From the NCBI GenBank assembly GCA_965247035.1, contig CBDFGJ010000003.1, positions 186,001 to 250,000 of the forward strand: DNA of 64,000 nt, written 5' to 3'. This document shows positions 9,002-18,117 of this stretch, in pieces (position 1 is the first letter of the stretch; every line of letters starts with the position of its first letter). A program made the position numbers and the translations under genes. The notes under the pieces are model-generated. The model had not been told where the DNA came from. It ran no database searches and saw only the letters and a program-made list of their open reading frames with translations. This DNA is from Azophilus sp965247035. GTDB lineage: Bacteria; Pseudomonadota; Gammaproteobacteria; Pseudomonadales; Azotimanducaceae.

Positions 9002-9559
9002 ATGTACTACGCTTATGTTCAAAGCCCAATTGGGCCGCTGTTGCTAGCGGGCCGCAACGCCAAATTGGAACTGCTGGCCTTTCCCCGCAGCAACCAAGCT
9101 AGGGCGCATAAGGTGTGGGCCATGTCGCGTGGATTTTCGGAACTGCACGGCAACCCAGCTAGGGTGCCCGCAGCCGATTGGGTGCTTAAGGAGGCAGCCT
9201 TTGTCGATGCCATCGATCAACTCGATGAGTACTTTTGCAAAAAACGGCGGGTTTTCGATCTGCTCCTCGCGCCGCCTGCGCCAAACTCCTTTCAACAGCC
9301 GGTGCGGAAGGCGCTGCAAGCCATTCCCTATGGGGAGACGCGCAGCTACCGAGAGGTCGCCAAGGAGATTCCCACGAAAACCGGTCGCCCGACGGCTGCG
9401 CGAGCCGTCGGCGGCGCCATGGCCGACAACCCCATCCCCATCATCATTCCCTGCCATCGAGTCATCGGCAGCGACGGCACCCTTACCGGCTATGGCGGCG
9501 GCCTGGACGCCAAGCGCTATCTGCTGAACCTGGAAGGCGACACCGAAGTGGCGGCATGA
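9002..9559 (+). CDS. ogt: Methylated-DNA-[protein]-cysteine S-methyltransferase
   Basis: A 185-residue suicide repair protein that transfers the methyl group of O6-methylguanine to its own cysteine. The active-site PCHRV motif places the acceptor at C151, followed by 'GTLTGYGGGLDAKRYLL', which is diagnostic. The N-terminal ~85 residues match the RNase H-like domain of Ogt/Ada-C. AAGGAG lies 8 bp before the ATG at 9002. The stop codon overlaps an ATG (ATGA) that begins the first of three tandem copies of the start of the BCCT transporter gene, showing that the two genes were once directly coupled. Confidence 0.92.
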   Translation: MYYAYVQSPIGPLLLAGRNAKLELLAFPRSNQARAHKVWAMSRGFSELHGNPARVPAADWVLKEAAFVDAIDQLDEYFCKKRRVFDLLLAPPAPNSFQQPVRKALQAIPYGETRSYREVAKEIPTKTGRPTAARAVGGAMADNPIPIIIPCHRVIGSDGTLTGYGGGLDAKRYLLNLEGDTEVAA

Positions 9560-9897
9560 CGAAAGCCAGCCGAACGACCTATCCGCCAACATCGACTGGT
9601 TCATATTCGTCGCCGGCACTGTCGGCATATTAGCCGTGTGCTTGCCGCTGATCGCTTTTCCCGTGGCCAGCCGGGCGGCCGCTAGCCGCCGCTTTCCATG
9701 TCGTCACGCATAGCCTCGGCTCGGTTTAGCAGCATGACGAAAACCAGCCCAAACGACACATCCGCCAACATCGACTGGTTCATATTCGTCGCCGGCACTG
9801 TCGGCATATTAGCCGTGTGCTTGCCGTTGATCGCTTTTCCCGTGGCTAGCCGCCGCTTTCCATGTCGTCACGCATAGCCTCGGCTCGGTTTAGCAGC
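9556..9897 (+). repeat. Two extra tandem copies of the 5' end of the BCCT gene
   Basis: The first ~165-178 bp of the transporter gene occur three times in tandem: 9556-9733 (178 bp), 9734-9897 (164 bp) and the functional copy from 9898. All begin with an ATG and share ATCGACTGGTTC and GTCGCCGGCACTGTCGG. Copy 1 is frameshifted after codon 5. Copy 2 is in frame but stops after 47 codons (TAG at 9875), ending inside the first membrane helix. Copies 1 and 2 are closer to each other than to copy 3 in their 3' parts. Confidence 0.9.
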
Positions 9898-11427
9898 ATG
9901 ACGAAAACCAGCCCAAACGACACATCCGCCAACATCGACTGGTTCGTATTCGTCGCCGGTACTGTCGGCATATTGGCCGTGTGCTTGCCGTTGATCGTTT
10001 TTCCCGAGGCCGGCCGGGTGGCGCTAGCCGCCGCTTTCCATGCCGTCACGCATAGCCTCGGCTCGGTTTACCTGCTCAGCGGACTGGCCGTGCTATTTTT
10101 GTTGCTCTATTTGGCGTTCGGCCGCTTCGGCAAGGTCGTGCTGGGAAGTGAACCGAAGCCGGATCACTCCACCTTCAGTTGGACCTCCATGCTGTTCTGC
10201 GGCGGCATCGGCACCAGCGTGCTCTTTTGGGGCACGGTGGAATGGGCGCACTACTACTCGGACCCGCCATTCGGCCTACCGCCGGAGTCAGCGGAAGCGA
10301 TGCGTTGGGCAAGGAGCTATCCGATCTTCCACTGGGGATTCATCGGCTGGGGCCTCTACTGCCTGCCGGGGGTGGCCATCGCCTACGCCTACCATGTGCG
10401 CCGTTTGCCGGTTTTGCGCCTGAGTGCAGCCTGCCAAGCGGTGCTCGGAAGGCAGGCCCAGGGCGGGGTCGGGCGCATAGTGGATTTGCTCTACATGGTC
10501 GGCCTGCTGGGCGCGGTTAGCACCGGTATCGGGCTGGCGATTCCGCTGATTGCAGCCGGTTTGACTCAATTGCTGGGCGTCAAGGCTAGCTTCACCTTGG
10601 ATCTAATTGTCATCCTCATCATCACCAGCACTTTTGCCTTCAGTGTTTACGTGGGCTTGGAGGCCGGTATCAAGCGGCTCAGCAACATCAACGTTGGCCT
10701 CGCCTTTCTGCTCCTGGCGCTGGTTCTAGCCACGGGCCCAAGCGTGTACATCGTCACAGAGGGCGCGGCCACCCTCAAACACCTGTTCCTGAACTTCATC
10801 ACCATGAGCACTTGGCTGGATCTTTCCAACTCATCGAATTTCGACGAATCCTGGACGGTCTTCTATTGGGCTTGGTGGCTGGCGCTGGGGCCCTTCATGG
10901 GCATGTTCATCGCCAAGATTTCCCGCGGGCGCACCATCAAACAGGTGGTGCTCGGCACCTTGGGCTACGGCACCTTGGGCTGCACCCTGTTCTTCATCGT
11001 CCTCGGCGGCACCGCCCACAACCAAGAAATCATGGGCCAAACCCCGGTGCTGGCGCTGGTTGACGCTGGGCGGTCTAGCGAGGCGATTGTGCAAGTGCTG
11101 AACGCCCTTTCGACCGGCAGCTTCCTGCTGCCCCTGTTCGTGCTGATCTGCGTGATCTTCAGCGCCACTACTTACGACAGTGCCGCCTACACCTTGGCTT
11201 CCTGCGCCACCAAAGCATTGCCCCCCTATGCCCATCCAGCCCGATGGCACCGGGTGTTCTGGGCTTTCGCCATCGGCGGCTTGCCCATTTCCCTGATCTA
11301 TGTGGGCGGGCTGCTGTCTTTGCAGTCCGCAGTGGTGGTGGCGTCGGTGCCGCTTCTGCTTGTGTTCGGCCTATTGGGCGTGGCGCTGGTCAAGAGCCTG
11401 CTGGAGGATGCGGAAACGCCAAGCTGA
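9898..11427 (+). CDS. BCCT family betaine/carnitine/choline transporter
   Basis: A 509-residue inner-membrane transporter with about 12 hydrophobic segments. The BCCT signature region is present ('FYWAWWLALGPFMGMFIAKISRGRTIKQ'-type segment near residue 320), with the aromatic 'GTVEWAHYYSDPP' and 'YPIFHWGFIGWG' segments that form the ammonium-binding box. These carriers import betaine, choline, carnitine or ectoine-like quaternary compounds, often for osmoprotection. There is no long C-terminal regulatory tail. The ATG at 9898 starts the only copy of the duplicated 5' region that remains open through the gene. Confidence 0.9.
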   Translation: MTKTSPNDTSANIDWFVFVAGTVGILAVCLPLIVFPEAGRVALAAAFHAVTHSLGSVYLLSGLAVLFLLLYLAFGRFGKVVLGSEPKPDHSTFSWTSMLFCGGIGTSVLFWGTVEWAHYYSDPPFGLPPESAEAMRWARSYPIFHWGFIGWGLYCLPGVAIAYAYHVRRLPVLRLSAACQAVLGRQAQGGVGRIVDLLYMVGLLGAVSTGIGLAIPLIAAGLTQLLGVKASFTLDLIVILIITSTFAFSVYVGLEAGIKRLSNINVGLAFLLLALVLATGPSVYIVTEGAATLKHLFLNFITMSTWLDLSNSSNFDESWTVFYWAWWLALGPFMGMFIAKISRGRTIKQVVLGTLGYGTLGCTLFFIVLGGTAHNQEIMGQTPVLALVDAGRSSEAIVQVLNALSTGSFLLPLFVLICVIFSATTYDSAAYTLASCATKALPPYAHPARWHRVFWAFAIGGLPISLIYVGGLLSLQSAVVVASVPLLLVFGLLGVALVKSLLEDAETPS

Positions 11428-11640
11428 ACTCCCTAGTTGCGGCTAAGCAGCGTCGAACGTGGTGCTTCAGCGCACCAATACGTCCAAAATCGCCGGGCCG
11501 AAATTCCGACATCTGTCTGAGCCGATTCAGCCCCGCCATCGGCCTAGGGACTCCCATCGCCTTTGGCGCAGCCCGTTGTAAAACCAATACAGGAGCCACC
11601 TTGCAAAGCCCTTGGTGAACACGCCCACGGCGTCGCCTGT

Positions 11641-12534
11641 CTAAGCCGATTCAGCGGCGTCAAAGATGCTTTGAATGGATCGATCAAGGGCGTTGTTGAA
11701 CTCGGCGTCGGATTGCCGGTTGCTCAGCCCTTCCGTTAGAGCGCGGGAAAAGCTGGCTGTCATGCCCGTTTGCCGCCTTAGCCGTGCGTTGGATTTTTTG
11801 CGGCTGTAGCCGCCCGAGAGGGCCGCCACCCTCAACACGTTGGGGTGTTCAACGAAGTCCGCGTAGAGGTTGTCCATTTCTGGCAAGGTGAGCTTCAGAA
11901 TGACTTGATGGCCGTTCAAGGCATCTAAACGCTCCATAATCGCGTCTTTAAGCCTCGCTTCGGCATCCGCCTTTTGCGGGCAGTGGATATCCACTTCCGG
12001 CTCGACGATGGGCGTTAAGCCCGCCGCTAGAATTCGTGCAGCGGCATCGAACTGTTGACGCACCACCGCCTCAATGCCTGTTTGGTTCGCCTGCTTGATG
12101 ACCGAGCGCATCTTGGTGCCGAAGACGCCCATCGCCTTGCCGTGGGCGAGCAAGGCGTCAAGCTGCGGCATGGGCTTCATGACTTGAGCGCCATCCTGTT
12201 CATCCTCCAACCCCTTGTCCACCTTCAGGAAAGGGACGACCTTCTTCACGTGCCACAGGTACGAGGCGCTACCCTGACCTTCCACCTCCCGGTTCAAAGT
12301 GTTCTCGAATAGTATGGTGCCGAGGATGCGATCTTTGGTGAACGCAGGGCTGGTGATGATGCGGGTGCGCATCGCATGGACAAGATCAAACATTTTGGCA
12401 TCGGATGACCAAGCGTCTTCCTTGACTCCATAGAGCCGCAAAGCCTTTGGTGTACTGCCGCCGCTTTGGTCAAGAGCGGCGATGAAGCCTTTGCGGTCGC
12501 GGATAGCTTCTTGTTGTTCAGTGTGAATGCTCAA
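11641..12534 (-). CDS. fda: Fructose-bisphosphate aldolase class I
   Basis: About 297 residues, the size of the bacterial/staphylococcal class I aldolase. Visible marks: 'GFIAALDQSGGSTPKAL' near the N-terminus, 'ILFENTLNREVEGQ', 'LTPIVEPEVDIH' and the Schiff-base lysine region 'HQVILKLTLPEMDNLY'. It cleaves fructose-1,6-bisphosphate into two triose phosphates without metal. An open frame extends to 12582, but the TTG at 12534 has AGGAG seven bases upstream and gives the family N-terminus 'LSIHTEQQEAI', so it is preferred. Single gene; a ~210 bp spacer separates it from the BCCT gene. Confidence 0.88.
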   Translation of the reverse strand: MSIHTEQQEAIRDRKGFIAALDQSGGSTPKALRLYGVKEDAWSSDAKMFDLVHAMRTRIITSPAFTKDRILGTILFENTLNREVEGQGSASYLWHVKKVVPFLKVDKGLEDEQDGAQVMKPMPQLDALLAHGKAMGVFGTKMRSVIKQANQTGIEAVVRQQFDAAARILAAGLTPIVEPEVDIHCPQKADAEARLKDAIMERLDALNGHQVILKLTLPEMDNLYADFVEHPNVLRVAALSGGYSRKKSNARLRRQTGMTASFSRALTEGLSNRQSDAEFNNALDRSIQSIFDAAESA

Positions 12535-12589
12535 GATTTTTCTCCTAAGGAATGTCTGATCAATTAGCGTCACAGACGACACTGCTCTC

Positions 12590-12926
12590 TTCCCTCGTCG
12601 TCAAAGTCTGCCTGTTGTTATCGTCGCGTCAACAATCGTTCCGCGATTCACCTTCACGCCATCAAAATGACGGATGGCGCGGGAATCATGAATGGCTTCC
12701 TCGGCAGCCGGGTCGGACAGATTGAACCAGTGCTTGCAGGAAGTCTATGCGTAGCATGCGCTTAATGCCGATGGCGCGATGGCCAGCGCTTTGGGGCGTG
12801 GTGGGGCTCAATGGTTCCAACCAAGCCTGACCACGAAATGATGGTGTTTATATCGACCGGGAACTGTTTCTTACGAGTTCGCTTGCGATGTTTTTCAAAT
12901 CCGTCGGTCAGTGATTGCTGACGCAT
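12590..12926 (-). pseudogene. Decayed IS5-family transposase fragment
   Basis: Read on the minus strand from the ATG at 12926 (GGAG just upstream), the frame gives an IS5-type N-terminus ('GFEKHRKRTRKKQFPVDIN', 'IISWSGLVGTIEP'). After a frameshift come 'IGIKRMLRIDFLQ', then 'HWFNLSDPAAEEAIHDS' and 'AIRHFDGV', which jumps to a later motif 'GTIVDATI'. So there are at least two frame changes, an internal deletion and loss of the catalytic C-terminus. It lies in the gap between fda and alaS; nothing else is seen there. Confidence 0.75.
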
Positions 12927-13101
12927 GGGTCTCCTGCATGATTAAAAGCCGCTACTGTTGTGTCTCAATAATCGACTGCAGCCGCTTAGCGCTGGGTGGC
13001 GAAGGGCCTTGTGCGAGGGAACGCTGGCATAGTCCGCGGCAAGGGTCAGGATATATACTTCGTGCTTTAGCCCAAGAGCGGGCGGCAGAGGTTGAATTGA
13101 C

Positions 13102-15711
13102 ATGAAAGCGGCTGAGGTGCGCGAAGCGTACCTGTCATTTTTTGCTGAGCGCGGACATCGGGTGGTGCCCTCCAGCACCTTGGCGCCACTGGACGACCCC
13201 ACCCTGCTGTTCACGAACGCTGGCATGAATCAGTTTAAGGACGCCCTTCTTGGCCAAGCGGAGCCCGGCTACAAGCGGGCGACGTCCTCCCAGCGCTGCG
13301 TGCGGGCCGGTGGCAAGCACAACGACTTGGAGAACGTGGGCTACACGGCCCGGCACCTCACCTTCTTCGAGATGCTCGGCAACTTCAGCTTTGGTGACTA
13401 CTTTAAGGAGGACACCATCGTCTGGGCTTGGGAGTTCGTCACCCAGTCCTTAGGGCTGCCCAAGGAGCGCCTATGGATCACCGTGCATCCAACGGATGCG
13501 GCAAGCCATCGCTTGTGGACAGACAAGATCGGCGTTCAGGCGCAACGGGTGGTGGCCCACCAAGACAATTTCTGGGCTATGGGCGATACCGGCCCTTGCG
13601 GTCCCTGCACGGAGATTTTCTACGACCACGGGCCGCAAGTGCCTGGGGGGCCGCCCGGCTCCGCCAGCGAGGATGGTGATCGCTATGTGGAAATCTGGAA
13701 TCTCGTTTTTCCGCAGTATGACCGCTCCCCGGCAGGAGAGCTGCGCCCGCTGCCGCAGTCTGGCGTGGACACCGGCATGGGCTTGGAGCGCATCGCCACC
13801 GTGCTGCAAGGGGTACACAGCAATTTTGAGATCGACCTGTTCCGCAGCCTGATGCGGCAGGCGGGGGCGTTCGCTGACATCAGCGGCGACCAAGCCATCC
13901 TGGCCAACTCTTCGTTGCGCGTCATCGCCGATCACCTGCGCTCCAGCGCCTTCTTGATTGCCGATGGGGTGACGCCGGGCAACGAGGATCGGTCCTACGT
14001 GCTGCGGCGGATCATTCGGCGCGGACTTCGGCACGGCTACAAGCTGAAGATTAAAGGGCCGTTTTTCCATCAGCTCACGGACGCATTGGCTGCTGAAATG
14101 GGCGCAGCCTACCCCTTCCTGCTGGAACGGCTACCGGAAATCAGACGGGTTCTGCTTAAGGAGGAGGAGCGATTCACCGAGACCATAAACCAAGGCATGG
14201 AGTTGCTGGACAAAACGCTTAAGGACCGCCGTTACGACCGCATCCCCGGCGATGTTCTGTTCAAGCTTTACGATACCTACGGCTTTCCAACGGACCTGAC
14301 GGTGGACATCGCTCGGGAACGGGGCCTTGAGGTGGACATGGTCGGGTTCGACGCGGAGATGGACAAGCAGCGCCAGCGGGGACGAGCGGCGATGAGATTC
14401 GACGCCAGCTTGGGCCAGAAAATCAAGACCCCCTCTCAGGTTGAGTTCCTTGGCTATCAGGGTTGCGACGGTGAGGGCAAGGTGCTTGCAATCTATGACG
14501 CGGATGGGGAGCCGCTTCCTGCGTTGGCGGACGGACAGGCCGGGGTGGTGGTCTTGGATTGCACCCCCTTTTACGCCGAAGCCGGCGGGCAGGTCGGCGA
14601 TCGCGGCGTTCTGTTGGCAGGCGATGCGCGCTTCATCGTGCGCGACACCATCGCCTCCGGCGGCCAGCATCTGCATGTCGGCGAAGCCGCTGGCGGTGCA
14701 TTGCGCCCGGGCAGCCGAGTGGCGGCGGAAGTGGATGGCGAGCGCCGCCGGCGCATTCGTGCCAATCACTCGGCCACCCACCTGATGCACGCTGCTTTGC
14801 GCTCCGTGCTTGGAACCCATGTGCAGCAAAGGGGCTCCCTAGTGAACGAGACGAGGCTGCGATTTGATTTTTCCCATCCCGAGCCGGTCCCGGATGAACA
14901 AATCGACCGCATTGAACTGCTGGTCAACGCTCAAATACAGGCCAACACCGAAGTGGTGGTTCGCCAGATGGGCTATACCGAAGCCATTGAAAGCGGTGCC
15001 ATTGGGCTGTTCGGCGAGAAGTACGGCGACCAAGTGCGGGTGTTGGACATGGGTGGCGGCTACTCGGTGGAGCTTTGCGGCGGCACCCACGTCGCCCGAA
15101 CCGGGGACATTGGCCTGTTCAAGGTCACCAGTGAATCCGGCATCGCTGCCGGTGTGCGCCGGGTGGAAGCTGTGACCGGCGCCGGAGCGGTGGCCTACGT
15201 GTCCGCTTTGGAGCGCACGCTTAAGCAATTGGCCGAACAGCTCAAGGCCGCCCCCACCGATCTGCGCCAACGCTTGCAAGCGTTGGTTGAGGAGAACCTG
15301 CACCTGAAGAAAGCGCTGCGCGAGGCCCGGGCTCTCATGGCGCGGGATGAAGGCGGCGACTTGGCGGCAACGGCCATGGACATCGGCGGCGTCAAAGTGG
15401 TCGCCGCCGAGGTGCCGGGCGACCGCGCTGCCATGATGCAAACGCTGGACCAATTGAAGGCGCAGCTTGACCCTTACGTTATCGTGCTGGGGCAGAACAG
15501 CGGCGGCAAAGTCAACTTGGTGGCGGCCCTGTCCAATGATCTCACCGAAGCCATGCAGGCACCGCAACTCATCAGCGCCGTCGGTGCGGTGGTTGGCGCC
15601 AAGGGAGGAGGACGCCCGGACCTAGCTAGAGCCGGAGGCGGCGATCAAATCGGCCGTCTGCGCGAGGCGCTTGATGGCGTAGCGCCTTGGGTGCGCAAGC
15701 GGGTGGCCTGA
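13102..15711 (+). CDS. alaS: Alanyl-tRNA synthetase
   Basis: An 869-residue class II synthetase charging tRNA-Ala. Domains in order: catalytic core with 'LFTNAGMNQFKDALLG' and the motif 2 region near residue 70, the tRNA-recognition helical domain, the editing domain with the HxxxH zinc motif 'NHSATHLMHAAL' and 'CGGTHVARTGDIG', and a C-terminal DHHA1/C-Ala domain with the glycine-rich 'GGKGGGRPDLARAGG'-type segment (here 'GAKGGGRPDLARAGGG'). Length is normal for the family. lysC begins 2 bp after the stop, so the two form an operon. The usual upstream neighbours recA-recX are 30 kb away. Confidence 0.98.
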   Translation: MKAAEVREAYLSFFAERGHRVVPSSTLAPLDDPTLLFTNAGMNQFKDALLGQAEPGYKRATSSQRCVRAGGKHNDLENVGYTARHLTFFEMLGNFSFGDYFKEDTIVWAWEFVTQSLGLPKERLWITVHPTDAASHRLWTDKIGVQAQRVVAHQDNFWAMGDTGPCGPCTEIFYDHGPQVPGGPPGSASEDGDRYVEIWNLVFPQYDRSPAGELRPLPQSGVDTGMGLERIATVLQGVHSNFEIDLFRSLMRQAGAFADISGDQAILANSSLRVIADHLRSSAFLIADGVTPGNEDRSYVLRRIIRRGLRHGYKLKIKGPFFHQLTDALAAEMGAAYPFLLERLPEIRRVLLKEEERFTETINQGMELLDKTLKDRRYDRIPGDVLFKLYDTYGFPTDLTVDIARERGLEVDMVGFDAEMDKQRQRGRAAMRFDASLGQKIKTPSQVEFLGYQGCDGEGKVLAIYDADGEPLPALADGQAGVVVLDCTPFYAEAGGQVGDRGVLLAGDARFIVRDTIASGGQHLHVGEAAGGALRPGSRVAAEVDGERRRRIRANHSATHLMHAALRSVLGTHVQQRGSLVNETRLRFDFSHPEPVPDEQIDRIELLVNAQIQANTEVVVRQMGYTEAIESGAIGLFGEKYGDQVRVLDMGGGYSVELCGGTHVARTGDIGLFKVTSESGIAAGVRRVEAVTGAGAVAYVSALERTLKQLAEQLKAAPTDLRQRLQALVEENLHLKKALREARALMARDEGGDLAATAMDIGGVKVVAAEVPGDRAAMMQTLDQLKAQLDPYVIVLGQNSGGKVNLVAALSNDLTEAMQAPQLISAVGAVVGAKGGGRPDLARAGGGDQIGRLREALDGVAPWVRKRVA

Positions 15712-15713
15712 AC

Positions 15714-16958
15714 GTGCCGCTTATTGTGCAGAAATACGGCGGCACCAGCGTCGCCGGCATCAAGCGCATTCAGGCCGTCGCCAAACAGGTGGCCAACCGC
15801 CTTGAGAGCGGCCATCAAGTCATCGTGGTGCTTTCGGCCATGGGCGGCGAAACGGACCGACTGATTGAATTGGGCATGGCCGCTTCCAAGCGTCCGGGGG
15901 CCGCGGAAATGGATGTGCTGCTAGCCTCCGGCGAGCAGGTTTCGGTGGCGCTGCTGGCGATGGCGCTGACTAATCTAGGCTGGAGCAGCCGTTCCTATCT
16001 AGCCCATCAACTCCCCATCCGCACCAACACGCAGCATCAGCGCGCTCGCATTAAGGGCATTGAGACCGCTGGCTTGACCGACTGCCTGGCAAATGGGATA
16101 ACGCCGGTGGTGGCAGGGTTTCAGGGCATCGCCGAGTCGGGTAGGATCACCACCTTGGGACGCGGCGGCTCCGATACGACCGCCGTGGCCGTGGCCGCTT
16201 CGGTGCGGGCCGACGAGTGCCAAATCTACACCGACGTGGATGGTGTCTACACTGCGGATCCAAAAATCGTGCCGGACGCCCAGCGCATGGACCAAGTCAC
16301 TTTTGAAGAGATGCTGGAGCTAGCGAGCTTGGGCTCCAAGGTCCTGCACCCTAGGTCAGTTGAGTTCGCCGGCAAGTATCGGGTGCCTTTGCGGGTTTTG
16401 TCCAGCTTCAAAGCGGGTGCGGGCACCCTCATCACCACGGAGAACAGGTCTATGGAAAAACCCATTGTCTCCGGCATCGCCTACGCTAGGAATGAAGCCC
16501 AGATCACGATGTCCGGGGTGCCAGATGTGCCTGGCGTGGCCTCGAAGATTCTTGGGCCAGTAGCCGAGGCCGAGATTGAGGTGGACATGATCGTGCAGAA
16601 CACCGGCGCGGACGGTCTGACGGATTTCACCTTCACCGTCAGCCGCAGTGACTATGAGAAAACCCTGGAACTGGTGGGGCCTGTCTGCGGTGTCCTGAAC
16701 GCCCGCGCCGTCTCGGGCGACAACAAGATCGCCAAGGTTTCCGTGGTCGGCGTAGGGATGCGCTCCCACGCTAGGGTGGCGGCGCGGATATTTGACTGCC
16801 TCGCAGCGGAGAACATCAACATCCGCATGATCTCCACCTCCGAGATCAAGGTCTCGGTAGTGCTGGCGGAGCGTTACCTGGAGTTGGCCGTGCGCGCCTT
16901 GCATTTGGCGTTCGGATTGAGCGGCGAAAAGGAATCAGCAGCTCGTTCCATCAACTAG
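15714..16958 (+). CDS. lysC: Aspartate kinase
   Basis: A 414-residue aspartokinase catalysing the first step of the lysine/threonine/methionine pathway (aspartate to 4-phosphoaspartate). The N-terminal 'IVQKYGGTSVAG' is diagnostic; 'TTLGRGGSDTTAVA' and 'YTDVDGVYTADP' bind substrate and ATP. Two C-terminal ACT domains (from about residue 265; 'DVPGVASKI' and 'VSVVGVGMRSHARVAARIF') indicate feedback regulation by amino acids. The GTG at 15714, 2 bp after alaS, gives the family N-terminus; the frame is open slightly further up inside alaS. The 3' end overlaps the convergent kinase gene by 8 bp. Confidence 0.97.
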   Translation: MPLIVQKYGGTSVAGIKRIQAVAKQVANRLESGHQVIVVLSAMGGETDRLIELGMAASKRPGAAEMDVLLASGEQVSVALLAMALTNLGWSSRSYLAHQLPIRTNTQHQRARIKGIETAGLTDCLANGITPVVAGFQGIAESGRITTLGRGGSDTTAVAVAASVRADECQIYTDVDGVYTADPKIVPDAQRMDQVTFEEMLELASLGSKVLHPRSVEFAGKYRVPLRVLSSFKAGAGTLITTENRSMEKPIVSGIAYARNEAQITMSGVPDVPGVASKILGPVAEAEIEVDMIVQNTGADGLTDFTFTVSRSDYEKTLELVGPVCGVLNARAVSGDNKIAKVSVVGVGMRSHARVAARIFDCLAAENINIRMISTSEIKVSVVLAERYLELAVRALHLAFGLSGEKESAARSIN

Positions 16959-18051
16959 CGCCATAGGGCAGCAGATCGCGTACCCCTAGGTCATCCGTGG
17001 TGGCGACCTGCCGCTGAATCATCTGCGACATCCAAGCGAACGCCTGTTCGTCGCTGGCGTCCAAAACGCCGGCCACCACAACCACATAGGCCCAAGAATA
17101 GAGTTGGGCAAGGCGGTAGTGGTGCCAAGCCTCGTCGGATGGATAGTCCACGCCGAGCCTACGCAAGCCGTCCAAATACCGATTCAGCAGCGCCCGCTCG
17201 TGATGACGCCGAATTTCGGTTTGGACGCTTTGGCCGAGGAACAGGGCGACGTCGCACAGGCCGCGGCCGAGCAGCGGACCCTGCCAATCGATAATGACTA
17301 GCGGGTGATGATGTTCGGCGACGCCATAGAGCAGGTTGGCCATACGGAAGTCCCCATGCACCAACGTAATGGGAGGGCTGTCCATCAGGGCTTGCAGAGG
17401 GGCGATGGAGGCGAGGAGGTCCGACTTCATGGCGGCAATGTGATCCGGTATGAAGTCGCCAAAGATAGACACCATGTTGTCCCAGCCTCTATGCGCCAAA
17501 TCGTGCATGTTGGTGGCGTGATAGCTGTTGGCGATGTGCGGAATCCAGCCTAGATCACCAACGTTCTCCCAGAAGGGAGTGTGCAGCTTGGCCAGTTCGT
17601 CCATAGCTGCTTCGGCCTCAGCCAGAGTTGCGCCGATGGTTTGATCACCGACTCGATAGTCCCCCATGTCCTCCATCAGGATGATGAAGTTGTCGCCTTC
17701 AAGTTGCGTGAAGTAGGCCGTTGGCGACTTGGCCGTGGTCAACGGATCGATTTCGGTGAAGTAGCGCACTTCTCGCTCATAGAGATTGTAGCTCATGGCC
17801 ATTTGCCGGTTGGTCGGGTTGCCGGACGGGTATTTGGCGATGAGGGAGGCCGGGGGGCCGTCCACTTGGGGCTCGTAGGTCAGCTGCAAGCGGCAAAGCT
17901 CCGACATCATGCCGGTTCCTTCGGCGATTGCATGGCGCTGCACCTCGGCGACGGCCGCATTCCTAGGCATGACGCCAGCCTCTTGCAGCACTTGGGACAG
18001 CCATTGCCGAGTGATGCCGTCAGGCATCCTTGGCAGTGCGGGGGTGTTCAT
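16951..18051 (-). CDS. Phosphotransferase (APH/CHK kinase-like)
   Basis: A 366-residue protein-kinase-like fold phosphotransferase. The catalytic loop is 'LVHGDFRMANLLYG' and the metal-binding Asp is in 'LVIIDWQGPLLGRG', both typical of the aminoglycoside phosphotransferase/ecdysteroid kinase-like superfamily. 'LIAKYPS' supplies the ATP-binding lysine and 'IILMEDMGDYRVG' the hinge. Such enzymes phosphorylate small alcohols; drug resistance should not be inferred. It is the last of a minus-strand run (binding protein, HAMP protein, MFS carrier, kinase), but a 66-bp gap separates it from the carrier gene. Confidence 0.8.
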   Translation of the reverse strand: MNTPALPRMPDGITRQWLSQVLQEAGVMPRNAAVAEVQRHAIAEGTGMMSELCRLQLTYEPQVDGPPASLIAKYPSGNPTNRQMAMSYNLYEREVRYFTEIDPLTTAKSPTAYFTQLEGDNFIILMEDMGDYRVGDQTIGATLAEAEAAMDELAKLHTPFWENVGDLGWIPHIANSYHATNMHDLAHRGWDNMVSIFGDFIPDHIAAMKSDLLASIAPLQALMDSPPITLVHGDFRMANLLYGVAEHHHPLVIIDWQGPLLGRGLCDVALFLGQSVQTEIRRHHERALLNRYLDGLRRLGVDYPSDEAWHHYRLAQLYSWAYVVVVAGVLDASDEQAFAWMSQMIQRQVATTDDLGVRDLLPYGAS

Positions 18052-18117
18052 GTATTGAAGACTTCCGGCAAAAGAACCGCAGTGTGCAGCATCGTTGGCG
18101 TCTTTGTGGTCATGCCG

